A program made the translations under genes and the position numbers. From Tupaia tana (lineage: Eukaryota > Chordata > Mammalia > Scandentia > Tupaiidae): a stretch of 64,000 nucleotides of DNA. How positions within the stretch are numbered: the stretch's first letter is position 1; every line of letters begins with the position of its first letter. Where the stretch lies: positions 96,001,501 through 96,065,500 of the forward strand of contig JAKSZU010000007.1 of assembly GCA_026018925.1 (NCBI GenBank). The letters are read 5' to 3'. The notes beneath the pieces were generated by a model. The model was not told the origin of the DNA. It saw nothing but the letters and a program-made list of their open reading frames with translations, and searched no databases. This document shows positions 1 through 11,830 of this stretch, one piece after another.

Positions 1-208
1 CTCTGTGAGAGACAAGGCTAGGAATCTCACCATGGTTACCTCACTTGAGCATCTGGTAATCCTTTTGTAGAGAAGTAGGTCCTGTAGCTATTTCTGTTTT
101 ACAGAGTTCAGAAACTTCCCCCTCAGAGCTAATATATATCAGTCTGATACTCAAATTCGTGAGCTCAACCACTTGGTACCCCAGCTAGAGTCAGTCCATG
201 TTTACCTT

Positions 209-313
209 TTTTTTCCCCACACACATTTTTTTTTTAAAGAATTACTTTATTTAACTTTATTTATTTTAATTTGACCTGAGAGGTACAGAGTGAGAGAGTG
301 AGAGAGAGAGACA

Positions 314-374
<61 letters not shown>

Positions 375-464
375 TGCAAAAGGAAGCTGCCAGGTCCAGG
401 ACTCGAACTATGGTCGGCCATGTGGGAGTCCAGTGCCCTTAACCACCATGCCACCGGTCGGTTC
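209..464 (-). mobile_element. type B SINE with GA/CA expansion
   Basis: Flanked by CCATGTTTACCTT at 196-208 and 465-477. The linker between head and tail has expanded to a (GA)n-(CA)n-(GA)n microsatellite at 291-371. It lies in NUDC intron 1. Confidence 0.85.
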
Positions 465-468
465 CCAT

Positions 469-870
469 GTTTACCTTCTTGAAAGTGGCATTGTTTTCTC
501 CCCTTCTCTGGCTTTTCCCTTGAAACTTAGCCAGTGCTTTGTGGACTTTTTACTTTCTGGAGAAACAAGTGGGGCCCAGGCATTTGGCGGCTGCAGAGGA
601 CTGTTCAGGCTGCTTCTAGCACCATAATGACTGCACTTTTCACTTTCACAGGAAATGAGAACTCTGCCTTCTGGGTGATCTAGATAAGGTTAGGATCGAC
701 TTCATGGAAATGACCAAAGGGACCCGTTGGAGCGAATGTTTTCAGTTAGGCTCAGTGGTGACATGGTCAAGGCCCGTGTTCCCCTAGATGAAGGAAGTTG
801 GATCCTGGGAAGTCAAGGGGCTTCTAGCATGGTACCTTTACAACTTCAGTCTTCTCCTTTTCTCATCCAG
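469..870 (+). other. unique NUDC intron 1 sequence
   Basis: No repeat recognised; the stretch ends in the pyrimidine tract of exon 2's acceptor. The TSD copy of the preceding SINE occupies 465-477. Confidence 0.6.
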
Positions 871-948
871 CTTGTGAACACTTTCTTCAGCTTCCTGCGA
901 CGAAAAACAGACTTCTTCATTGGAGGAGAAGAGGGGATGGCAGAGAAG
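871..948 (+). CDS. NUDC: NUDC exon 2
   Basis: The acceptor is a pyrimidine tract ending TCATCCAG, the donor GAGAAG|GTGAGTG. It encodes 26 residues from LVNTFFSF to GMAEK, in phase 0 at both ends. Confidence 0.95.
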
Positions 949-3900
949 GTGAGTGTTGGAGATGGCTGTTCTTTGGGCAGCTCTGTCTATTGAGAAGAAA
1001 AGCTCACCTGGCCTTCCTTTGGCATAATGGTAACCTTCAGCAGAAACAGAATGCCACGGGAGAGGACTGGAGGACGGGCAGCAAACTGTCAGTTACAGAA
1101 GCTCCATTCCTCGGAAGGTGCTTTAGCCCCCTTATTTCCCATGTTACTTGAGCAGTTCTACGAGAGGGGCAAGTGTTAACTGTTCCGTTTTACCAATGAG
1201 GAAATTGGCTTGGGAACATTTTAGACCTGTCTGAAGTCTTAACCTGACTTGTGAGAGAACCAGGGGTGAAACCTATCCGTGGTAAGCCTGCCTTCTGCCC
1301 TGACACCTTGCTTTTTGGTTCCTTTTTCTAACAATGAGGTTTTTTGTTTTTTAAGTTTGCCGCAGGGCTTGTGTACTCGCTACAAAGAAAGAGGGAGACA
1401 GAGAGGAAAAGTGAAAAAGCGTCTCCCTCCAGGGCGATGGCAATACCAATGCCGTAATCCCTTGTCCATTCTCTTCTTGGGATTTTAGTCATGCTTATGT
1501 GCCTGGCATGTTTTTTAAGCAGCTGGGTCCAGGTCTTAAACTGTACAGTTGGCCTTGTGGGATCTGGTCACCTTAACTACCATGCCACTTGGCTGGCCTA
1601 AAGTTTTTATTTTTTTAATGATCATTTTTTTTGGTCAGATTTAAAATAAAATAAAAATAAAGAAATAAAATAATTTTTTTCAAGAATTACTTTATTTAAC
1701 TTTATTTATTTATTTATTTATTTTAATTTGGCCAGAGAGGGGCCAGGGGTGGGGCGGTGGTGGTGGTGAGAAAGCAAGCCACCAGGTCTGAGACTCGAAC
1801 CACAGTTGATCATGTGGGAGTTGGGGACTCATGGAAATGTCATGAATTTTAGTAAAGAATTTTAAATATTCAGTGACAAAGCTAACAGAGCTGCAAGAGA
1901 ATAGAGACAAAGAACTTCAGAAGATGCAGGAGAAAAGAGACAACTAGTTCCAGGAAGTGAGGAAGTTCTTGCATTATCTGAAAGAGGAGTACATATCAAA
2001 AAAAAGAATCAAACGGAATTGTTAGAGGTGAAGACTGCAATACAGAAAGTCAAAACTTCCCTTGAAAATATCTGAAGTAGATTAGATCATGCAGAAGATC
2101 AAATCTCAGATGTAGAAGATAGAACCTCTGACCTGGAAAAATTCACCAGAAAGACTGGGCGTCCAGCGCCCTTAGCCACCATCTACCAGCCCTGAAATAA
2201 AATCTTTAAAAAAAGAATGATCAGTTTTTTAAATTTTAAGAGAGTTTTTTTGCTATAGGGCATGTGTGCTGACCAGAGAGAGAGAAAGTGAGAAATCACC
2301 GTCAAAGAGGGATAGCCACGCCACAATCCTTTCTCCTTTATCCTCTCAGGATTTTGGGCATGCATGCATATGTGTTCGGCCTGAGTTTCAGGCCACTGGG
2401 TCTGGGACTTGAACCATGGTCGGCTATGTGGGAGTCCATTGGCATAATCGCTATGTTCCTGGCCTAAGGTTTTTACTAATCACCTAGCTGGTAGAGAGTG
2501 GTCAAAGGTTAGAAATTGAGGCTTAGGGGACCAGCAGATGGCATAATGGTTATGTCGCTGGACTCCCATGTAGGGGTCTGTAGTTCAGGTCCCGTACTTG
2601 GCGGCTTGAAGTCCACACTGGGTGCATGTGCGTACATTACCAAAATCTTGAGAGAATGAGGAGAAGGGATTGAGGCATGGCCATCCCCTGCTGCTGGGTG
2701 ATTGGTTTCTGTCTGTCCTTCTGGTGAGTGCACTTGCCCTATAGCAAACAAACAAACAGACAACCCTCTCTATTAAAAAAAAGGAAGAAATTGAGGCTTA
2801 GGCAAACATTTAAGAAAACTCAAAGCCGGGACCAGCAGATGGTATAATGGTTGCATAGCTGAATTCCCGCATGGCTGACTATGGTTCAAGTCCCAGACCC
2901 AGATGCTTGAAACTCATTCCAGGGGCGTGTGAGTCCATGTCCAAAATCCTGAGAAGTGAATGGAGGAAAAAGGGCTGTGGTGTGGCCATCCTTCCTGATT
3001 TTTCTCTCTCAGTCTCCGGTGAATGCGTGTACCCTATAACAAAAATCTCTTTACCAAAAAAAAGAAAAAGAAAACTTAAAGCCAACCAATTAATCTTTGC
3101 AGGTTCTGTGACCCAAAGTTTAAGGATTTAGGGGCCAGCGGGTGGCGTGGTGGTTAAGGGTGCTGGACTCCCACATGGCCTACTGTGATTTGAGTCCCGG
3201 ACCTGGCAACTTGCTTTCTCATTTTCCCTTTCTCTTTCTCTTGTTCTGTCCCTCTCTGGTCAAATTAAAATAAATAAAGTTAAATGAAATTATTATTATT
3301 ATTATTTTTTGAGACGTTTTTGCTATAGGGTGTGTGTGCTCACCAGAGAGACAGAGACAAAGCGAGAAATCACCCCCCAGGGGGGATGGTCACGCCGCAA
3401 TCCTTTCTCCTCCATTCTCCTCTCGGGATCTTGGGCACGCACGCACACGCGTCCGGCGTGAGTTTAAGCCACTGGGTCCAGGACTCGAACCACTGTCGTC
3501 TACATGGGAGTCCAGAGACGTAGCCATTATGCCATCTGCTAGTCCCAATAATATAATTATTTAAAAATGAAAAGCAGGGACCAGCAGTTAGCGGAATGGC
3601 TACGACGCTGAACTTCCATGTAGCTGACTGCGGTTCAAGTCCTGGACCCGGTGGCTTAAACTCACACCGGGTTCGTGTGTGTGCGTGCCCAAGATCCCGA
3701 GAGGAGAATGGAGGAGAAGGGATTGCGGCATGGCCATCCCCCCTGGGGGGGATTTCTCGCTTTCTGTCTCTCTGTCTCTCTCTGTCTGGCGAGCGCACGC
3801 GCCCTATAGCAAAAACCTCAAAATAAAAAAAAAAAAAAGTCACACAAGGCATGGAGCCACCAGGTAGTGTGGTGGTTAAAGGTGCTGGACTCGCACATGG

Positions 3901-4371
3901 CCATCTGTGGTTCAAGTCCTGGACATGGTGGCTTGCTTTCTTAGTTTCCCCCCCTCTTTGATCAAACTAGAAAATAATAATAATTAATAAAGTTCAATAA
4001 AATAATTCTTTTAAAAAAAATCACACTGGGAACCAGCAGTTAGCGTAATGGCTATGTTGCTGGACTCCCACGTAGTCGACCATAGTTCGTGTCCCAGACC
4101 CGCTGGCTTAAAACTCAGGCCGGGCATGTGTGCGTGTGTGCCCAAGATCCCGAGAGGAGAATGGAGGAGAAGGGATTGCGGCGTGACCATCCCCCCTGGG
4201 GGGTGATTTCTCGCTTTCTGTCTCTATGTCTCTGTCTGTCTGGCGAGCGCACGCGCCCTATTGTGAAAAACCTCTCAAAAGAAAAAAAAAAATCACACCA
4301 GGCACATGTGAATGCATGCCCAAAATCCTGAGAGAAGAGAAGAGATTGCAGTGTGGTCATCCCTTCTGGGG

Positions 4372-4409
<38 letters not shown>

Positions 4410-7148
4410 ATGGGGCGCATGTGCTCGCCAGAAAGACAGAGACAGAGAGACAGAAAGTGAGAAATTACCCCCAAAGGGGGATGGCCATGCCACGGTCCCT
4501 TCTCTAACATTCTCCTGTCAGGATCTTGGGCACACATGTACATGTGCCTGGTTTGAGTTTAAGCCACCAGGTCCGGTACTCGAACTGCGGTCGACTTTGT
4601 GGCAGTCCAGGGACGTAGCCATTACGTCAACTGTTGGTGCCCCTTGTGGGGTAATTTCTCTCTCTGGCTCTCTCTATCTCTGTCTCTGTCTTTCTCTGGC
4701 AAGTGGATGTGCCTTATAGAAAAACGGAAGAAAAAGTAGTATTTTAAAAATAATGGGGATGATGATAACAAGCTCATGTTGGATATCCATTGGTTCTTCT
4801 TAGACCCTATTGTGTTCCTTAGCTCTTTCCCAGGAAGTTGGTCAGTCTCTGAGGCACGCAGAAACCTGTCCTACTTGTTTTCCAATGATAACACAATAAC
4901 TCTTCAGTACCTACTATGTACAGGGTCACCAGATCCATCGTAACCAAGTGCAGCGGTAAAGAGCAGGATAGTTTTAAGTCTTGCCCCCATCCCTTCCGCT
5001 CTACAACTACATGGCCTTGGGTGAACCACTAAACCTCTGAGCTTAATTTTTCTTCCCTCTTACCTGTAATGGGGTAATCCTTACTTCACTGTACTTTTTA
5101 ACGATAGAAAAGGTAGTATAGCTGAAGTCACTCGCATATGTGAATACAAGTCCACAGTCCCTTTTCCGAACCCTTTGGGGCCAGATGTGTTTTGAGATTT
5201 AGAATTTACTGGGAAGGTAATATAGCTCATAAGCTGTACATTGATACAAGAGGAAAATGGACCAGCAAAGTAAAATAGAGAATCCAGAAGTAAAGTCTAC
5301 ATAGGAGAATTTAGTGTGTCCAATGCGGTGATTGAGGCCAGTAGTCAAAGAATGATTTAATATCTTGCTATAACTGGATATTTGTAAAAGGAAACAAAAC
5401 AATTAGGCCAACTGTTTTACTCATATATAAATGTAAATTGCAGATCAAGGAAAGCCTTGTCAGGAAAGCTAGGAAACTATAGTCTTATGTGAGAGAGGCT
5501 TTAAAAAAAATTACAAAATTGGGTGTCAGCCAGTGGTTTGGTGATTAAGACTGAGGTTCCACAGGGCTGACTGTGCAGTGCTAGTTCCAGACCTCGTGGC
5601 TTGAAAAACACACGAGGTGTGTGGATACTTACCCAAAATCCCAAAAGGAGGGAGAGATGGAGAGAAAGAATTGCTGCACGACCATTCTCCATGGAGGGTG
5701 CTTTCTATCTTTGTTTCTGGTACGCTTATGCAAACTCTAGCATCCCCCCCAGAAAAAAAAATAAGATTATTAAACTGGAAGCCATAAAAGATACCTGTTT
5801 CCTTGTATGTTTAGGGGCCAGCTAGTGGCATGTGGTTAAGGCGGCTAGATCTCACATGGCCAAGTGCATGGTTTGAATCTCAGACCCACAGCTTACAAAA
5901 CACTCTTAAGTGTGTGTGTGAGATGGAGGAGAGGGGTTTAAGGCATGATCATCCCCTTCGGGGGTGGTTTTCTCATTTTCCTCCTCTCCTCTCTCTAGCA
6001 AATGCATGCACCTTCTAGGAGATTACCAAAAAAACAGTATATTTAGTAAAAGAGACATGTTGATTTAGAAATTCAGTCTATTGAATAATAGGTTAGCAGA
6101 ACCAGCAGGTGGCGTGGTGGTTGGTTAAGGCTCTGGACATTCCCACATGGCTGACCACAGTTCAAGTTCTGGACTTGGTGGCTTGCTTTCTTACTTCCTC
6201 TCTCTCTGGCTGATCAAAATGGAAAACAATAATAATAAATAAAGCTAAATAAAATAATCCTTCAGACAAAAATAGGTTAGGAAATAATTTGGCAATGGAG
6301 AGGACAGATTAAAATCTCATAGTTAATTTAACATGCTGGAACTTTTATATATATATTTTTTGGAGAGGTTTTTGCTATAGGGCATGTGTGCTTGCCAGAA
6401 AGACAGAGAGAGAGAGACAGAAAGAGAGAAATCACCCCCCCCCCAGGGGGGATGGCCACGCCATAATCCCTTCTCCTCCATTCTCCTCTCGGGATCTTGG
6501 GCACGCACGCACAGGCACCCGGCATGAATTTAAGCCACCAGGTCCGGGACTCGAAGTGTGGTGGACTATGTGGGAGTCCAGCGACATAGCCATTACGTTA
6601 ATTGCTGGTCCCTGCTGGAACTTTTCTAAATTGACAAGAAAAGGATAAATGGAAGACTGGGCAATTCCAAGAACTGCAGATCCAGAGAACATAGGAAAAG
6701 GTGCTCAAATTCACTAGTAGTCAAGGAAATGTATGATAAAGAAACAGATGCCCCTTTCTTCCTGTTAGATTGATAAAAATAGGGATGTGGGGGGGGGGGG
6801 AGGATACTCTTGGCCATTTATGGTGAAAGAGAATTGAAAACTTTAAAAATTTTTACTACAAAAGATGCTCAGGGCTAGCAGGTGGTGTGGTGGTTAAGGT
6901 GCTGGGTTTTCACATGGTCAACTGGCAGCTTGCTTTCTCACTTTCCCTCTCTCTTCTCTGGTGAGTACACGTGCCCTATAGCAAAAAAAAAAAAAATAAA
7001 TAAAAGAAAAAAGATGCTCAACAGTACTAATTATTAAATACAGGTAAAAACCACAGTGAGTTTGTGACAAAGGTCCTGTTTTTTTTTTTTTAAGAATTAT
7101 TTATTTAATATTATTTATTGATTTATTTTCTAATATGACCAGAGCAAG

Positions 7149-7180
<32 letters not shown>

Positions 7181-10100
7181 CAAGCCACCAAGTCCGGGAC
7201 TTGAACCATGGTTGGCCATGTGGGAGTGTCCAGTGTCTTAACCACCATGCCACCTGCTGGATCCCCAAAGAACCTATCTTTAAAAAAAATTGGGTTCCAT
7301 TGCTTAGTGGTTAAGGGAGCCATATCCCACCTGGCAGCCATGGTGCATATCCTCAACCTCCTGATCTGATGGTTTGAAAAATGTACCAAGTAGGCCAGCA
7401 GATGAGTGGGGGTGGCTGAATCCAGTGGCTTGAAAAACACTGGATGGGGACCAGCAGTTGGCATAATGGCTGTGTCTCTGGACTCCCATATAGTCAACTG
7501 TGGTTCGAGTCCTGGGCCCGGTGGCTTAAACTCAGCCTGGTGGGTGTGCGTGCGTGTCCAAGATCCCAAGAGAAGAATGGAGAAGGGATTGTGGTGTGGC
7601 CATCCCTCCTGGGGGGTGATTTCTTGCTTTCTGTCTCTCTGTCTCTGTCTTTCTGGCGAGCGCACGTGCCTTATAGCAAAAACCCCTCCAAAAATAAAAC
7701 ACTGGGTACATATATATGTGCCTCCAAAATCCCAAGAGGAGACTGGAGAAGGGATTGTGGTTTGGCCATCCCCCCTCAGGGTGTTTTTCACTCTTTCTCA
7801 CTTTCTGTCTATCTCAGGCAAGTACACACACCCTATGGCGAATTAAAAAACAAAGGCAGGGTTGGCAGGTGATGTGGTAGTTAAGTTGCTGGACTTCCAC
7901 ATGGCCAACCACAGTTCAACTCCCAGACCTGGTGGCTTGCTTTCTCACTCTCCCTCTCTCTCCGTCTTTCTGGTCAAAATTAAAGAATAATGTTAATACA
8001 TAAAATTAAAAATAAATATATCTTAAAAATAGAAGGCAAAACCACTGAGCATGTGTTATTGCTTGCCCAAATCCTGACAGGATAAAGAATTGGAAAATAT
8101 GGGATTGCTGCTTGACCACGCCCCATTGGGAGGGTGCTTTCTCTCATTGGTGCACATGCCCTCAGACATTTAATAAAGAAGAGAAAGAACCAGAACACAT
8201 GTATATTTCATACCTGGTAGGATTTTCTAGCCCCACTGCTCCCCCAATAAAAGGTTAGCAAGGATATGGAGAAATTGGAACACCGAACACTTGTGCAGTA
8301 TTAGTGAAAATGTCATGTGGTGCATCCACTATGGAAAACAGTATGGCGATTCATGAAAAAATTAAAGGTACCACATGAGCCTGTAATCTCACTTCTGGGA
8401 ATTACCAGTGTCCCTGAAAGAACCGGATTAAGTAGAATTCCAAAGAGGAGTTTTATGAACTCTTTACCGCACACGCCAGAGTGATTAAATCATTGGCAGC
8501 TGGTAATTAAATCTCCAGATCCCCTCTTCGAAGGAGGAGGTGCTGAAAGTTCTACCTTCTACCTATGCCTGGGTCTTTCTGGCAACCAACTCCAAATCCT
8601 GAGGCTGTCTTGGGGCCTAACTAGAGCAGAATGAAAGATGTGCCTATCTGGAAGTTCCAAGTGACAGGATAAATACTAAATATGTTTTTTTTGAGAGAAT
8701 TTTGCTATAGGGTGTGTGTCCTTTCCAGAAAGACAGAGAGAGTGAGAAACACCCCCCCCCCCCCCCCCGGGGGAGGGAGATGGCCACGCCGCAATCCCTT
8801 CTCCACCATTCTCTTGGGATTTTGGCCATGCAACTAAACCGTGGTTAGCCATGTGGGAGTATGTGGGAGTCACCACTTAAAGCACCACACCACCTGCTGG
8901 CCCCAGTATATCTCTTGCTGTATCGTGCTCCCCATGCTGTCGTTGCTTGTTCCTTTGTCTTTGGGTTTCCTGTGTGTTGGCAGTCCTGATTCAGTTGTGT
9001 GTATTTTTCCTTCCTTCGCCAGAGCTGCTTCGTGGCCTGTGTACTCCGTCAGGAGTACATCGTACTTGGCTGTCTCGTCATCCATCATATCTAAATCCAT
9101 GTTTCATTCTTCTAGGTTTGCAAAATGCTGATTTCTATCACTTTTATTTATTTATTTTTTAATAGGTTTTTGTTGTAGGATGTATGGACTCATTGGAGAG
9201 AGACAGGCGGGGAGTGAGAAATCACCCCCTACGGAGGCCAGCAGGTGGGGTAGTGGTTAAGGCACTATATTCCCACATGGTCAACTGTGGTTCGAGCCCT
9301 GGAGCTGGTGGCTTGAAAATCGCACTGTGCACATGCATGCCCAAAATCCCAGGAGGAGAATGCAGAGGAATTACAGTGTGACCATCCCCCCCGGGGCAGG
9401 GGAGTGATTTTTCTTTATCACTTCTGCAAATGCATGCACCCTATGGCAAAAACCAAAAACAGGGAAAAAAATAAAAAGCACTTCTGGTGAGGGGGGATGG
9501 TCACTCTACAGTTCCTTCTCTTGTCTCCTCTTGGGATTTTGGATCTATACACACACACGTGCCGGGTGTGATTTTCAAGCTGCTGGGTCTGGGACTTGAA
9601 CCATTTCGGCTGTGTGGGAATCCAACACTTTAACCACCATGCCACCTGCTTGCCCCTCTTTCTTTATTCACTGAAACTTTTCCTTCATTAACTTTTTGGT
9701 TTTCTTCAGAGTATATGCAGAAAAAGGCTCCCGCTTACTGCCTTCAGATCATTACCTGGTTCCCCAGCATCTTCCAGGTGACCAGTGAGGTGGGTTCCCC
9801 CCTCATTGTCATAAACTCATGGACTTAAATATACTTTGAGTTTTAAGCGATGGTAGTTATTCTTAGTCAAGGTGGAAATCTGTGTTGAGGGACACAGACA
9901 GTTATTGCCTCCTGATACTAGCACGGGGCTTCAGGGCCAGACTGCTGCTTGCCCAGATCCTGGCAGGGTAGAGAACCGGAGGAGATGGGACTGCTGCTTG
10001 CCCAGGCCCCGTTTTCTGTGCCTGCCCTGAGTGAACTACTGTCCTGCAGCCTTCTGCATCAGGAGGTGTCTGTAACGCCTTACCACAGTTCCCGAGTCCC

Positions 10101-10597
10101 CCCTACTTTATTTTTAATTTGCCAGAGGGCGTGTGTGCTTGCTGGAGAGAAAGAGAAAGGAAAAGTGAGAAAGCACTCCCCATGGGGGAATGGTCACACT
10201 GCAGTCCCTTTTCCTTCATTTCTTCCTGCCTTTGAGATTTTTTTTTTTTTGAGAGAGGTTTTTCACTATAGGGCACGTGCCCTCGCCAGACAGACAGAGA
10301 GAGAGAGAGACAGAAAGCGAGAAATCACCCCCCAGGGGGGATGGCCACGCCGCAGTCCCTTCTCTTCCATTCTCCTCTCGGGATCTTGGGCACGCACGTA
10401 CACGTGCCCGGCGTGGGTTTTAAGCCACCGGGTCTGGGACGCGAACCGCGGTCGACTACTTGGGAGTCCAGCGACATAGCCATTACGCTAACTGCTGGTT
10501 CCCTGCCTTTGAGATTTTTTGAAATGCATATACACGTGCCTGGTGTGTTCTTCTTCAAAATCTTTTAAACTTTATTTATTTATTTATTTATTTGAAG

Positions 10598-10632
<35 letters not shown>

Positions 10633-11787
10633 CGCCATAGGGCCCGTGTGCCCACCAGACAGACAGAGACGGACAGAAAGTGAGAAATCACTCCCCAGGG
10701 GGGATGGCCACACCACAGTCCCTTCTCCTCCATTCTTCTCTCAGAATCTTAGGCACGCACACACATGCACCCAGCTTGTGTTTAAGCCACCGGGTCCAGG
10801 ACTTGAACTGCAGTTGACTACATGGGAAGAATCCAGTGATGTAGCCATTATGCCATCTGCTGGTCCTATATTTTTTATTTGATCAGAGAGGGACAGAATG
10901 AGAGAGAGAGAGAAAGAAAGAGAAAGTGAGTAAGCAAGCCACCAGGTCTGAGACTCGAACTGGGGTTGGCCATGTGGAGTCCAGCGCTCTTAATCACCAT
11001 GCCACCTGCCAGCCTGATGCCTGGTGTGTTTTTCAAGCTGCTGGGTCTGGGGTTTAGACTGTGAGGTCGGCCATGTGGAATCCAGCCTCCTTGACTACCA
11101 TGTCACAGGCTGGCTCATCTCCGCACTTAGATAAGTCTGCTTTCCCCACCCTTTATAGAAAGTCTTTAGCTGTCAGTAAAGGATACTTGAATGTCTTTCT
11201 TTTTTAAAAAATTAAAAAAATTTCTTGTTGTAGAGCACGTACATCCTCTGGAGACGGGACAAAGACAGTGGGGGGACCAGTAGATGGCATAATGGTTATG
11301 TCACTGGACTCCCATGCAGTTGACTGTGGTTTGAGTCCCAGACCTGGCGACTCAAAACTCACACTGAGCACATTGTGTGTGCATGCCCAAAATCCTAAGA
11401 GGAGAATGGAGGAAGATTGTGGCGTGGCCATTTCCCCCAGGGGTGATTTCTCACTCTCTGTCTCTGTCTCTCTGGCAAACGCATGCACCCTGTAAGAAAA
11501 AACTCTTCCCCACCCAAAAAAAGAGAGACAATGAGAGGGAAAGTGAGAAATTTCCCCCTGTGGGAATGATCGTGTTGTAACCTCTTCTTAATTCGCCTCT
11601 TGGGACTTTGGGCACAAGACGTATATGCCTGGTATGATTTTCAAGGTGCCAGGTCTGGAGGTTGACAGGTAGCATAGCGGTTAAAGGCTCTGGACTCCCA
11701 AATGGCTGACTGCAGTTTGAGTCCTGTACCTGGTGGCTCTCTTTCTTACTTTCTCTTTCTTTCTCTGTCTCTCTGTTCAAACTGGAA

Positions 11788-11830
<43 letters not shown>

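Larger units (their letters stand above)
10108..11117 (-). mobile_element. type A-old SINE carrying three later SINEs
   Basis: Its pieces are 10108-10239, about 10503-10560 and 11016-11117, which together give one element from the CCAGAGGGCG side to a head ending CATGTCACAGGCTGGCTC. Confidence 0.75.

Noticed and set aside
3370-3915. A 181-codon minus-strand frame
   Set aside because: It runs through two SINE copies of opposite orientation and a B head; there is no splice, promoter or protein-family support.
5168-5400. A Tc/mariner-type DNA transposon
   Set aside because: Only one short phrase resembles such a repeat and no terminal inverted repeats or TA duplication could be seen.
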